From the NCBI GenBank assembly GCA_907163375.1, contig CAJQUW010001141.1, positions 107,317-171,316 of the forward strand: DNA of 64,000 nt, written 5' to 3'. The notes under the pieces are model-generated. The model was not told the origin of the DNA. It did not search any database and saw nothing but the letters and a program-made list of their open reading frames with translations. The translations under genes and the position numbers were made by a program. The stretch comes from Prostheceraeus crozeri. Taxonomy: Eukaryota > Platyhelminthes > Polycladida > Euryleptidae. The stretch's first letter is position 1. Each line of letters opens with the position of its first letter. Shown here piece after piece: positions 22,840 through 34,939 of this stretch.

Positions 22840-22943
22840 ATCCGCCCTGCTGCTTGATTTACGGACCTTCATTTAATCTCCAGTGTTCTGTATTTTAGCT
22901 GGAGATTAAAGGAAGGCCCGCTTTTACAAGCAACAGGGCGGAT
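22840..22943. repeat. Long fold-back hairpin, possibly a miniature inverted-repeat element
   Basis: The segment folds on itself almost completely. The outer arm words TCCGCCCTG and CAGGGCGGA pair, GCTTG pairs with CAAGC, and the inner arm words TTTAATCTCCAG and CTGGAGATTAAA pair exactly, leaving a loop of about 16 bases. Arms are about 43 bases with a few mismatches. No target duplication is obvious. A small foldback transposon is most likely; a structured RNA is a less likely alternative. Confidence 0.7.
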
Positions 22944-24094
22944 CCTACTCAAAGAGAAAAGTCTAACATGTCAAATAATAAGTTTATTCTTCATGAAATT
23001 ATATCTGCGTACCATAGTAACACTGCCTGGGATAATTGACTAAAATAACAGTACCTGGGAAGTTTGACAGCAGTTCGGTAACACTTTTAACCATTCCTTG
23101 TGCAGTAATTTGCAAACAGTTTAACGTAGAATTCATGTATAGGCCTACTGGGCTTGATATCCCAATCTTATCCGGAAATGGGAGAATTATTGTCTATGAA
23201 AATAGAAATATTTTTATCGACATTTCACGTTGGATTCATATTATCGCAAAAGGCAAGGATATGTGTAAGATGCATATCCATGCAAGATTTAGATGATGCA
23301 TTATAATTATATAAAAGCATAAATGAAACAAAATTCGTAAAATAAATTTAACAGTATTTACTATGCCTGTATCAATTAGGAATAGCATGGAAAATCATGA
23401 TGAGATTAACAACTTTTAAGTCAATGTATGAATTAAACAGAGCTTCTCTAGATCTGAAATAACAAGCAGTACGTCAATCGTGATGCCACTGGTCGTCCAA
23501 ATTGCGATGAGTGTTGCAATTAATATACGCAATTTGTTGTAATTAAGTTGCGACAAATTACAATAATTGGGATTTGAACAAATTTAATATGTTGCAACTT
23601 AAGTGTATCTGTTGCAATTTTTCGCACAACAAATTACAATTTTCTCAATTGTTGAATACAATTTCTTACCGCTACTTATATCTAAAATTCGTTTATTTTA
23701 TATGTTAATTCTCAATTCTTGGAAAATTGCTAATAGGAAAAGACTGAAAAAAACAAAGTATATGTTATCAGATTTATTTGTTCTCCGATATTCAAGCTCC
23801 TTCATAATCCTTAAGTTTTAGAGGAACAAATTCTAATCATATTTTTTCAAAGTGTCATAGAATAGTTTAGTTTAGCAACACACCACAATGCTAGTGGTGA
23901 ATTGTATACCTACAGTAATTACGGTATTTTTTAAACATATGCGGATTTCGATACAGGTTTTAAAATAATAGGTTTTTAATTATCATATAACCCAGTCAAC
24001 CTACACACGTGTATAACGCATGTAAAACACGCGTTTCTCACACATGTATAACACGTGTTATGAACACGTATAAAACATGTGTTTTGTGTCGAGC

Positions 24095-24243
24095 TTTTAC
24101 ACGTGTTAAACTGGTGTGCAACAAGTAGAAATACACATGATATACGCGAAATTTACACTGTTCAAGCGATATTTTACATGCGTTAAACTGGTGTGTAACA
24201 AGTAGAAATACACATGTTCTACGCATATTTTACACCGTTCAAT
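24095..24243 (+). repeat. Tandem duplication, 77-bp unit
   Basis: Two adjacent copies (24095-24171 and from 24172) share TTAAACTGGTGTG, AACAAGTAGAAATACACATG and a final CGTTCAA-like block. The preceding 90 bases are rich in ACACGTGT-like words, so the array may once have been longer. Confidence 0.75.
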
Positions 24244-24548
24244 AGTGCTTAAATCAGCAAATCTACATATGTCAATGTTATAAGAGTATTTCAATGTTCC
24301 CTTAACTTGTCATTTCGCTGGAGCAGGCCTCCTGCGAGCTCTGGAAATCTTCTGCGGGAAGCAATTGTCCTCTGCAGCAACTATACTGACGTTGATCGAC
24401 TTGAATCATTCATGCGCACAGTTCATCATCTGCAAAATAGATCTAGACGACGCATTTTAAAAATTTATATATTTGTGTTTCAATTCGCGATCCCGCTTCT
24501 TGTCTTACCGCAATGGGTTGGAAATCTCCTTTTGCTGCCACCAGCTGG

Positions 24549-24957
24549 GATGATTATGCCAAATAATCCAAATATTTCGCGAAAATGATGACTAACAAAG
24601 CAAACACTTCACCATTATCACTTATAGCTCTGAATTTTGGCTTAATGGACTGAAAACTAATTTGAAACATTAGATACGAAGACACAGTAACAAACAAATA
24701 AGATACTGATGTTGGTGAGTTAGAATTGAATCATGAGCGAGGTGCATCAATTATCCTCGAATACCACAGGTCTTTTCAAATAACCTGAATTTTTCCAGCT
24801 AGCTATCGGTTTTTTTACTTGCCGGAATATGATAGAACTCTTACTTCTGTCATCGTCAGCTCAGAAGATTGTGCCAGATAATCCAAATATTTCGTGAAAG
24901 GATGAGTAACAAAGCAAACACTTCACCATGATCACTAACAGCTCTAGAATTTGGGCA
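24549..24957 (+). repeat. Direct repeat of about 90 bp, spaced about 310 bp
   Basis: 24549-24642 and 24863-24957 share AATAATCCAAATATTTCG in similar form, then AACAAAGCAAACACTTCACC and ATCACT.A.AGCTCT. The intervening sequence is unrelated. It may be two ends of a degraded element or a local duplication. Confidence 0.65.
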
Positions 24958-26040
24958 ATTTTTGGCAAACGAGAAATCTAGCTATCGAAGAACCATCATG
25001 GGAAACCTTTTGGAAACACTATGGCGACGGCTCTGACAAAAACTTCGAGTAAGCCCGAGAGAATAGACCTATTTTTTGATCTCAACCACGTGACAGATAT
25101 GAAACTAATTTGAACTGGGAATGGCCATTTGCAGTGTAGATGACGAATATAAAGACAAACAAAATAATAATTGATCAGTTTATGTTTTCATTTTTCCAGA
25201 GGCATTTTTCGTTCAACTCCTTACTCTATGATGAAGTGTAAGCGTGAGTGTAGCAATATAAGTCTAAATTTTCAGTAAAGTGGCAAGTGTTGATATTTTA
25301 CTATAATACGTGCAGGGTAAAAATATAAACACTAAACTATAATTTTAACAGTTGAAATTTAACGCTGATTCAACTCCATACATTCCATCAATTACACGTA
25401 ATTAGATAACTGTAAATACCTTTAATCATAGCTTTAATGACTATATTTTTTATATGCTAAGTTTCAACCTGGTTTCAACGAAATTATGTAGATTTACACT
25501 TTAAATCCAGTTAACTCCGAACTTAAGTGTTATCACCTACAACCCATTCACTATCTCTTTAAAGTTATGGTCGACTATATCATGTTCACTATACTGTGAT
25601 ATATTTCATTTTTATTTATTGGTCTAAAGCTGAATTTTAATTTTTATTATATGAATGTTAAAATCAAAAAAGTAAGTTTCTCTTAATTGCTGATCGTTTA
25701 ATATAGATTGTATGTAAAGCTCAAGAAGATATGATAAAGTTGAAGTCAATGGCATCTAAAATTAATTTTACCAGCAATTACGCTATTGCTGTAACATGAA
25801 TGAACCGATCAAATAATTTCCCTACACATTTGTTTTACTGTAACAATTATTGTAGTCATGAGATACAACATTTTATAAAATTGTTATTTTTCAATGTCAA
25901 CTAAACGATATCATGAACCAAGAACTATGAAACGATTTTCATTCTGTTGAAAATAAAACGAATCGATGAATCTTTGCATCACGACTTTTTTCGTTCTGTC
26001 TTCATAACTATTTAATATCCTAGAATGAATGCATTAAAAC

Positions 26041-27346
26041 ATGGACAGCGAATCTAGTTCATCAGATGATGACGACGAGGAAATTACTGATAACATGGCT
26101 GATGATTCGGTTGATGATGGTGTCCTTCGTGGGAGAGACGGAACTGAGTGGTGTGTTATCAATGAAGAGACCGCCGTACCTATGCGAGCAATGGCCGCTA
26201 ATATGTTGAGACCTGCCCCTGGATTGACTTCATATACTCATCAGCGTATCCGAGATGAACCTGTGGTGGATTCCTTTCTTATATTTTTGAGTAACGGTAG
26301 GTTTTCTACAGTAGAATTCAGATGAAACGATATCTTGGTTATAGTGAATGGCTGCATAATCCCTGTTTGTTGCTTTTGTATTCTGTCAACCTCGGATATA
26401 ACGCATGTGACTCAGAGAACTATTATTGCAGCAATGTTCAGTTCTATTGTAGCAGAGAAGAACAGCGGGAAGGACCACTCGGCGAGCATGTTGTTCTCAC
26501 CCTAACAGATTTTCTAAAGGATAGCAGGAGAAATGTATCGTGTGACAATTTCTTTACATCGGTGTCCCTTGCCAAGAAATCGCTTGCTAAGAAAATGACG
26601 ATCGTTGGAACCATGAGAGCAAACAGGCGCGAGCTTCCACAACACTTAGCGAGTCACAAGTACCGACAACTCAACTCAACAATACAAGCTAGAAACTTGG
26701 ACAGTAATTGCACGACACTTCTCGTCTCTTACATGGCGAAAAGGAATAAAGCAGTGAACATCCTTTCAACACTTCACAGGAAAGCAAGCGTTGACTCTTC
26801 CACTGAAAGGAAGAAACCCGATGTAGTTTTGTGCTACAATCAAACCAAGGGTGGTGTCGATGTGGCAGATGAACGTATTGGGACATATTCTGTCAAATTC
26901 AAATGTCGACATTGGCACGTTGTCTTCTTCTGCAACATTTTGGACTTGTGTGCTCTCAATGCGTTTGTTGTCCATTCTCTTTACGATCCTCAATGGAATT
27001 CTGGTAAGCTGCACCGTCGACGTCTTTTTCTCTTGGAATTGGGAAATGCTGTCGTTCGTCCTAGTATCATGAGGAAGAACCCAAATCCCATGATCGAGCT
27101 GAGGCCTCAGCAGTCAGGCTCTGCTCGACAAGCAAAGAATTCTCATACGATGATGAAAGTCATCCCAGTAGCCATTTATAATAGAATATAATGCTTAATA
27201 ATTTAAATTATTAGTTAAAGTAGTCCTAAGGTCTGTGCGCTGTATGTGAGGTTGATCGCAAAAAGTGCGCCATGCGATGTACATCTTGCGAGAATTTCGT
27301 GTGCAAAGACCATTCATCATTAGTCTGTCACGCGTGTGTTCATTGA
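26041..27346 (+). pseudogene. piggyBac transposase relic (PB2)
   Basis: Three pieces in three frames match a piggyBac transposase. 26041-26325 gives an acidic N-terminus and the conserved RPAPGLTSYTHQRI region. 26322-27191 resumes late in the core with CDNFFTS and the third catalytic region KGGVDVADE. 27236-27346 encodes the cysteine-rich tail, C-x2-C ... CTSCENFVC ... LVCHACVH and a stop. About 150 residues between the first two pieces are missing, including the first catalytic aspartate (the TIDEQ segment). The gene therefore has one internal deletion and at least two frame changes and cannot encode a working enzyme. It is closest to PB1 in style but clearly another family. Confidence 0.88.
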
Positions 27347-27607
27347 CCAGAGATGTCTCTCCTATTGATTTTCAGTAGCTTACCGTAGAATCAATTTTAC
27401 ATGTACATTTGTATTGTCTTCTGTATGCTGCTTCAGACCTTTCATAAAGTATAATGAGTGCTTTTCATCCCCATTTGTCGTTTTTCTTGAGAGAAATTAC
27501 TCTCTTAGTTTTGGATTGACTTTATCCTACCATAGAACTCGGTTTTTGACAAAAATCTTAGTCAGATTTCAGATTTTTTTGTAATGGACAAAAGTGTCCT
27601 CCAGGAT

Positions 27608-27646
27608 CAAAATCGGTTGTATTTTTACCGATCACATGCGGGTTAA
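27608..27646 (-). repeat. PB2 right terminus
   Basis: About 300 bases after the PB2 stop the sequence reads CGATCACATGCGGG followed by TTAA (27643-27646), the usual way a piggyBac element ends. A matching left end was not found upstream of 26041, so the left part of PB2 seems to be lost or too diverged. Confidence 0.5.
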
Positions 27647-27765
27647 AAGTTGCAATTTAATGGACATACAAATTGCAACTTCTTCAACGCTTCAATAATT
27701 AATTGTAACTTTCACATTTTCTTCAATTAATTGCAATTTCCGCCGCAACTTGGACGACCAGTGGC

Positions 27766-29601
27766 AAGTATGATGCGCAGTATGCGTGCAGATGCTTTGC
27801 GACCAACGCTTGATCATTGATGTCTCTGATAAAGTATTTAAACTATAAGTTAGCAGTAGAAGAAACAACATCCCATGACGCCTGCATAATACCTTTTACA
27901 TTTAACTTGTTTCAATCAGGTCATTTGCACATTTCAAGAACTTGATACAAGCCATGATAAAAGCGAACTCAATGTGAAAACACTAAAAATCTTAGTTGCT
28001 GTCGCACTAAATTTTGATATGAGAAGACAGTTTCTATTGGTACTATAATTGAGCAAATCATTCACGTCTAAATCACAAAATATTAACATGGAAATCGCTT
28101 GTAGAATTTGTGATTCCCGATGAAAATAGGTCCACATACGAAAACCCCACAGTAACGAAACTTAAAAATGCATCATGTATCATTGGTTGGCATGGATATT
28201 CTATACATGTACACAGTTTCATAAGTTTTAGAAATGTGCGACTGATGCGATTCAGAAAAGCTTGATGGAACAGGCAAATTTAAATATGGTAAATTCATCA
28301 CTTGACTAGAATATTATTTTAGAAGAGTCAATTGAGATGATGCACTTCGTGCAATTAGGCCCACAGTAAAAAAAATCAAATTAATTTGTCAACTCATAAC
28401 TATCTTCAAGTAATAAAGGATCTCTACATGCCATTGAACACATACATTACATTGATGCTAGTAAAAAAATGACCTGACGGATAGAAAAGGATAGAGGCAA
28501 ACAATACTTTTGAATTCTTCTTCATCTTATGCTACTAGCAACATTGTAACCCAGCACAGCCTGTCTCATAACTTTCTATGATATGTCTTAAAGCACTTTA
28601 TACTCTACATACATATCAGCCCTTAGAATCCACATGTGTTATTATGAAATCCTTCTTTTATACCGGAGGATATCCACTACCGGTACTAGTTGTGACAAAA
28701 ATAGTTTTTTAACTACAATACATCATCTCACTTGGCTCTTCTTCCAACTTCTATAAGGAGTAGGAATGAACTGACGTCACGAGGATGCTGCTGCCTTCCC
28801 TGCAGACTAGACAAATTGATTTGGTTTGCATCTGCATCAGCACCTTACAGTATTTCCGCAAAAACCGCCGGTTAATCAGGGTTTGTACACCTAACGTCAG
28901 CCAGATAGCTAGATTCAAGCTAAAATTTTAAGCATGAAGTATTTCAGGAGAATGCAGTCTACTTTCTCTTCATAAAATAATATCCACATCAATGAAGAAA
29001 TTTAAATATTGAAAGTAAATCAGCCTCAAGATGACCGCAGACTTATGATTATTGATTGCATTATTGATCTTCATAATCCATTGCAAACGATCCTGAGCAG
29101 AGTGATATTCCAACATGCCTGTGAACGATTCTACAGGTGATTTTGTGATTTCGTATTTATGGTTGGACATGTCATTGATCTTCATAAATTGATAATGAGA
29201 GCGATTCCGTAAATAACGCACGTACGTTCTGACACACATTCGTCATTTCTCATCATGAAGCAATGCGATTCTATCCATGAAAATTGCACCATACCATGCC
29301 AAAATAGTATGAAATATTAATCAGTTTTCAAATATTCAACAGTAGACCCTCTAGCGTCGAAAGAGGGACTGCCATTAAATTAATTATTTAAATTGTTTTT
29401 ATTATTATTAAATTAGAGGACTACTATAATGCTTCAGAACGTTCGTGCGTTATTTAGGCAATTGTTCCAATCGTTGTGAATGAATTGTCTTTCAGGCTCT
29501 ACAAGACACTAAGGCTCATGTTATAAAACACCAGTTGCTTACCAGCTTATCAAGAATTTTCTGCTCTGCTTGTTGGACTTTTCATGACTAATAGTCCACA
29601 A
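27766..29601. other. Non-coding stretch
   Basis: AT-rich sequence between the inverted-repeat element and PB3. Open frames are short with no recognisable similarity. No transposon ends seen. Confidence 0.35.
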
Positions 29602-29729
29602 TTAACCCATTTTTGCCCGGTATATGAAATAAAGCATGCCTGGCTCCTAAATTCATATCATGATTTCTCGAAGGGTCCAATAATAAGGAAAACGTTTCAT
29701 ATTGAATTTTCAACCAGTATATATACAAT

Positions 29730-29746
29730 GTTCCCACAGTGGGAAC
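29730..29746 (+). repeat. PB3 subterminal palindrome, left side
   Basis: GTTCCCACAGTGGGAAC is a perfect palindrome with 8-bp arms around one base, about 125 bases inside the left end. A CAGTGGG word follows it. Confidence 0.8.
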
Positions 29747-29820
29747 AGTGGGCACAAAGGGGACTATGTGGGTTACTGACAACGCATTATAAAATGTTGG
29801 TTACAGAAATTCACAACGAG

Positions 29821-32051
29821 TTACCGAATGCCGTGGAAGTCTTTCCAGCATGTATTATGTAGATTCACGTCACATTTGGCGCACTTACTCCTCGAGTTTC
29901 GCTTGCATACAGCACAGAGAGTTATGTGGTGATTCCTGTTGTCACAGCGAATTGTCTCAGGAACACGACTGGCGATCTTCTTCGGATTCCTTCGCGTTTG
30001 TATTGTTGTCTGGTTTTTGCTGCCAAAAGATATGCTTGCACTATCTTTCGTCTGAAGCCCAGACCATCCTCTTTATTTCCTGGCTCTTTTATGTAGAACT
30101 GCCATGAGTTTTGAACTGCAGCATCAATGCCGAAGGCAATCAACTGAAAGTACCACTTTTTTATCTAATTCCAACCCGATAATATGACACGTTTTGATCG
30201 AGCCGGTCAACTCCACCCATATTCTCGTTGTATTTCTGGATCAGTGACGGCTGAGGAACACTGATTTTCTTCTTGGCCGAGTTGACCCATCGTGTAGCAT
30301 TTGTTATGGGTTCTATCCCGTCAACAGTGCTAACCATTGTGACTGTGGTGCTATCTTGCCACTCTGCACAAAGTACGTTGGTGTTTCGGTCCTTCCTGTA
30401 ATCAATGGAGCCACGTGGTTCCTTTTTCATAGGTTTCAATGGACATTTCTCAATCCTGTTTGCCATTATTGTGCCGGTGTAGCCAACGCCTTTCTCCAGA
30501 AGAATTTCGGCAAGTTGCAGGCCACTGAAGTATCGATCTGCGTAGATCTTGTAGGGGAGCGGCGGAAGCTCTGACAGCAGATCAATCACAATACTTGCAC
30601 CAATTGGTAATCCATTCAATGGATGTCGCCTCGGGAGATATGGCTCAAACTGTATGAGATATCCCAGCGAAGTGCAGAGACACCATATCTTATAGCCGAA
30701 CTTCACCGGCTTCCCCTTGATGTACTGCTTACATCCGTGTTTTCCGAAGTATGGCACCATACTTTCATCCAGACAAACTTTCTTGAAGCAAAATCTTGCC
30801 ACAAGTCAGGAAGCGCTCATTCAGCATTGTGAAGTATGGTCTAAGCTTAGCATATTTGTCATCCTGATCCAAGCATGCATTGTCACAGCAATGAAAATAC
30901 ATGTACTTCTTTATGGTTTCGACGGTATTTCTTGACATAGCTTCAGCAACAAATGCATTGTACGTTTCACTTGGATTCTGCCAAAACAGCCTCCATCGTG
31001 GAATTCTGACATAGTCTGATAACACCGGAATCGCAATGAAAGTGCGGATGTCCCCATAATTTACAAAAAAATCATGATCGCCTTTACTGCGAGCATAATT
31101 CATAGTCATGTCAGTACGACACAAGTCCTCATCACCAACTAAGAGAGCGACTAGTTCCGGATCTTTCCATGACAATGGCATCAGCCTCGGCATGAAGTTG
31201 GCGTCCGCTCAGATTTTCCAAGTTATGACATCTGATCACATCTTCATCACCGCTTTCTCCCTCCGACTCCTCGCCATCAGATGTTGGAAGTATGGCTACT
31301 GATACAGCGTGAATGTCATCGTCATGTTCCACCAATGACACAATTCCGTCAACGGTGTACCTGAAAACAAGACGATGACATTATTAGTCTGACATGTAGT
31401 CTGCGGACTGTAGTCATAATCCGCATACACTACATATCGCAATTCGGTAAAACTCGCGGCTGCGCCGCTCGTTCAACCTCACGCGATTACGTATTTCATC
31501 ACTGCATGAAATGTTCCAACCATCGTATATCATTCTACTAGTCTTATTATCGAAATTCGATATCTCAGAAGTACTAAAAATGTCAATAAGTAGCACTACA
31601 TCAGAATAAATACTTCATGCAGCGATCGGTAAGTAAAACTTGCATAGTGCCGTGTGCTATTGGTCTGTCTATGAATCTGCAGCTCCCGGGTTCAAATGCG
31701 ATTCACGCGTATTTTTTTGACTCCACTTGTTGGTTCTGTCTATTCTTTGTGGTTTTTTATATAATGAAGATTATTGTTGTACATTCTGTGAGTACTACAG
31801 TGCCTGTTAACAGCGATCCCAATCAGATAAGTAATTAGAGAAATGTCAAAAACCATGTGGGTATCCTTGCCCACTGTTCCCGCTGCGGGAACAGAAATAT
31901 TCAGTTGCATTTTTTGGAAAATGGTATTTCGAAAATACAATTATTACAAATTAGAACGAATACCCATTGCATCCTGATGTAAATTTATCATCTAGTTACT
32001 TTCTACGTAATATAAAGAATGTCACAATACTCACGTTTTTCGACGAACCAT
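29821..32051 (-). pseudogene. piggyBac transposase with spliced first exon, frameshifted (PB3)
   Basis: Minus strand. Exon 1 (32051-32035) reads MVRRK plus two bases and meets GTGAGTA; the acceptor TTGTTTTCAG at 31361 opens exon 2, and the join gives MVRRKTYTVDGIVSLVEHDD, a typical piggyBac start. The rest follows in order: an acidic region; a core starting DPELVALLVGDED; first catalytic site DESM near 30765; YADRYFSG; GGVDRLDQ near 30190; a segment AVQNSWQFYIKEPG; and a cysteine-rich tail CAVC ... KCAKC ... HNTC ending at 29821. The reading changes frame near 31150, 30790, 30165 and probably before the tail, so it is inactive. All three catalytic regions are still visible, suggesting moderate age. 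Confidence 0.88.
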
Positions 32052-32245
32052 CTTGAAAAATACAATGAGTCAAATATTCAAATTTCGCGCCAATCAAATT
32101 GATATTTATAATCAACTGTAGAAACAAATACATGCACATTATGATGAAGGTTCCTTACATCGACAATATACAGCTTCAATATTGTTCCCATGATGATTTA
32201 TAATTGATCTAGACAAGTTTATTTATTTGTTCCCACTTCGGGAAC
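31874..32245 (+). repeat. PB3 subterminal palindromes, right side
   Basis: 31874-31894 is perfect, with 10-bp arms (CTGTTCCCGC and its complement) around one base. 32229-32245 is imperfect, GTTCCC and GGGAAC around five bases, directly inside the right end. They share the TTCCC/GGGAA core with the left-side copy. Confidence 0.78.
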
Positions 32246-32265
32246 AGTGGGAAAAAATGGGTTAA

Positions 32266-33321
32266 CAGCAGGATCTCATTTCATTTACAATTCATTGTTA
32301 CGATGATGTAACGTTAATGAGAGATGTTGTTGCACATCGTTACAGGGTACATTCAATGTAAGTAAATACTAAATAGGCCTATTGAAAATTTTCCTTCTGA
32401 TGAGTCCATACAGGTAGATTCGCAAACTATATAACAACACTGTGTGACACATTCACAGATGACTGCTTTGAATTTGTATCCGTTATGAATACATGCTGGA
32501 AATGTCTCATGTCAGCTCAAGATGACATAGATATCTATCAATCCGAACTCTGCCCCGACTGCACTCGAAAGATAGGCTCTAATTAGTGTATCTGACATGC
32601 GTGTGGAAGTGACAACAAGCCACGAGGCCGATTAGTCATCACAAACTCTGACAGATGAGACCACACTATGCCCATAGAGGTCTATACCTTATTGATGTCA
32701 CAAAGCAAAACACCTCGATGGAATGCTGCATAAAATCGATATGTTGCAGGAAGTGTTGAGAAATTAAGTATGTTTATCAAAATAGCAATTGAAGATAGAA
32801 CTAATGCATTGCTGAATTAGTGAACAGTGAATGACTACATGAATGTTGTTCAGTTGTTCTAAAGCATGAATCATTGCACCAGAGAAATCAGTCAAGCCAC
32901 TGAAGTCAGCTGAAGACGTTGTATGAGATTGCAGTACATGGCTCGATAGAAAATGTGCCCATCCGTCTAAGAATAATATGCGCATGTTATTCTCCACTGC
33001 AGGTAAGATTCTGACTAACATTCGTTGCTTCGAAATTGCATGCATTATGCTATGAAATACTCGAGATGGCTAATAAAAATTTTTTCGGAACATATTAATA
33101 ATTAGGATTTACGAAGTAGTTGGGAGGTATTTTGGGATACCGCACATAAATTAACACTTAGATATTCTCGCAGTTTGCAACTGCACGGTCAATGTCCATT
33201 TATTGAATGACAATTGTGCTTTTTACTTTATCTTTCCTATATCAAAATACCGCTCATGTTGTCATTTAAAGAGAATCCTCTCTTACTAGTACAGGGATTA
33301 TCATTGGAAATTGGTGTTCTA
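32266..33321. other. Non-coding stretch
   Basis: No gene recognised. A 93-codon minus-strand open frame at 33045-32764 has no recognisable similarity and is not supported by strong splice sites. Confidence 0.35.
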
Positions 33322-33496
33322 CGTGACAGTGCGGGCTAGGTGCTTGGCTAGCGATCTTTCGGTCCAGAAATCGAGCACCGAAAGTGTCATAGGAAGTCGT
33401 CAGGAAGGGCATCCGGAACAAATGGTCACAGCCAGATTAAAGTCTGATTCTGTCAACACAGTCAAGCCCCAAGTAAGGTAGAGTAGACGTTGACCT
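33322..33496 (+). repeat. Probable SINE with RTE-like tail
   Basis: The left part contains words resembling a tRNA-type internal promoter (GGTGCTTGGCTAG, then AAATCGAGCACC). The right part contains CAGGAAGGGCATCCGG, a core seen at the 3' end of many tRNA-derived SINEs and their RTE-type LINE partners. No target duplication was established. It is a single degraded copy. Confidence 0.45.
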
Positions 33497-33794
33497 TAGA
33501 GTCCAAAATTTACTTCAACTAATTAAAAAACATAATATTGCATGAATTATCAGACTGAAATGAAGTTATATCTGGTCATCATTATTACGTAATGCGTAGG
33601 CTATGCTTAACCTTAATCGTGCATGCATAAGCCTACACGATCAAGGACCTAGAACCTTCAGAGATGAAACATACATATAATCCGACATAACAGTTTAACT
33701 GATCATCAGTCTGCAGCTCCGAACCCTATCCTGTTTTTTTTTGAAATTATCTTAATATGATATCTTAATAAACAATGCAAAAAGTAGTCCACTG

Positions 33795-34575
33795 CAGGGA
33801 AAGGAAAATTATTTTATTGAAATTAATTGCAATTAATTGATTGATAAACCATCTTCAATTCAATTAATTGATTGGATCAGCTGCCAATTATTGCAATTAT
33901 TCACAAGCAAAAAAGCGATTTATTGAACGATTACTGCAAGTTATAATGTATAATTAATAGCTCTACACAGTCGATGATGTGATATTCTGTAGATATACTC
34001 AGTTTTTGAAACGAAGAAATGTTTGATGTTAGCCTAATGCGAAGCTTGCTGTTAATAATCTACACAATTCATTTAAACTTTAATTTAAGTCTCTAACTAG
34101 TAAATATAAATACTTCGTATTTTCTCTTAGATAAAAGTCAAATTAAGGTCACGATGGTCAGAGTGACAGTGTTTGAACCAAAAAATATTGCGCTTATATA
34201 TTATTATAAACATATAATGAATGTTAATTATCAGTTATTGCTTGATATTGCTATCAGAACATTTTCATGTTTATCATGCAAATTAGTTTAACGAGCATAG
34301 TGGTACAGAAAATGCATGCTTGTGATTGCAAATTCTATTTCTGCAAGTGTTTTAATGCACTTTCGTAGACCTGTGTGCTGTGGAACTAACGTTCTAAGTG
34401 TTAATCAATCAAGTGTCCGTCAACAGCGGAAAGACATATCTAGATTTGGCAATGATAAAAAATAATTGCAATTATTGTCAACTAATTGATTGCTCATGTG
34501 ATCCAATTGAGTGAATTGATTCTCAGCAAAAAAATGAGACCAATTAAATTGCCAATAATTTTTTCCAGCCCTAGG
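33795..34575. mobile_element. AT-rich inverted-repeat element, copy 1
   Basis: The left edge reads GGGAAAGGAAAATTATTTTA and the reverse complement of the right edge reads GGGCTGGAAAAAATTATTGG, so the ends are similar and inverted. Inside both ends the words AATTAATTGATTG and AATTGCAATTA recur. The interior is unremarkable. It is probably a non-autonomous DNA element with subterminal repeats. Confidence 0.42.
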
Positions 34576-34939
34576 TTGTGTTCCAGTACCGTATGAGCTC
34601 CATCTCAATTATCCTTCGTCTTGCGACATGTGATATAAATTTTAACAGTACTTCGGTAGTTTCCTATAGAAAATGTACCCTTTAATCAATTGATATTCTA
34701 AGATCATACTCGCGCTATCTTGCATCGCAATGTAGCCACATGATTATGGGCTTCATAACCGTGGACTGTATTACAAGCATCTTATCAATTGATTCAAATA
34801 AATTCACAAATATATACTTCATCTGAACACTTCCATGTTAAAATTTGAGATAGAAGTGCAACTATCAATTACAACTATGCCATGAATCTGTTCGGTTTTG
34901 GCGTCAGTGTCCTATCTAATCATAAAAAATTGAAGTACA

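Larger units (their letters stand above)
23485..27765. mobile_element. Inverted-repeat element with TTGCAATT-rich ends, interrupted by PB2
   Basis: The left end begins GCCACTGGTCGTCCAAATTG and the right end, reverse-complemented, GCCACTGGTCGTCCAAGTTG, so 19 of 20 bases agree. Inside both ends the words TTGCAATT, AATTGTAA and AATTGCAA recur for 100-180 bases, typical of subterminal binding repeats. The right end of a piggyBac relic (PB2) lies just inside the right arm. This suggests a small non-autonomous element, perhaps 300 bp originally, later split by about 4 kb of insertion. No clear target duplication was found, so the superfamily is not assigned. Confidence 0.6.
29602..32265 (-). mobile_element. 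PB3, piggyBac transposon with TTAA ends, broken
   Basis: Bounded by TTAA at 29602-29605 and 32262-32265. The left end reads CCCATTTTTGCCC and the right end, reverse-complemented, CCCATTTTTTCCC, one mismatch in 13. Length is about 2.65 kb. The transposase gene on the minus strand has a short spliced first exon and several frameshifts. Three palindromes with core TTCCC...GGGAA lie near the two ends. The terminal repeats and transposase differ from PB1, so this is a separate family, more like the vertebrate PGBD2/3-type proteins in its core motifs. Confidence 0.9.

Noticed and set aside
24307-24588. 93-codon frame starting with a protein-like 40 residues
   Set aside because: No ATG, no matching splice pair, and the second half turns into low-complexity hydrophobic sequence. 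I considered an aminotransferase-like tail but could not support it.
32764-33045. 93-codon minus-strand open frame
   Set aside because: No recognisable domain and only weak splice context; kept as non-coding.
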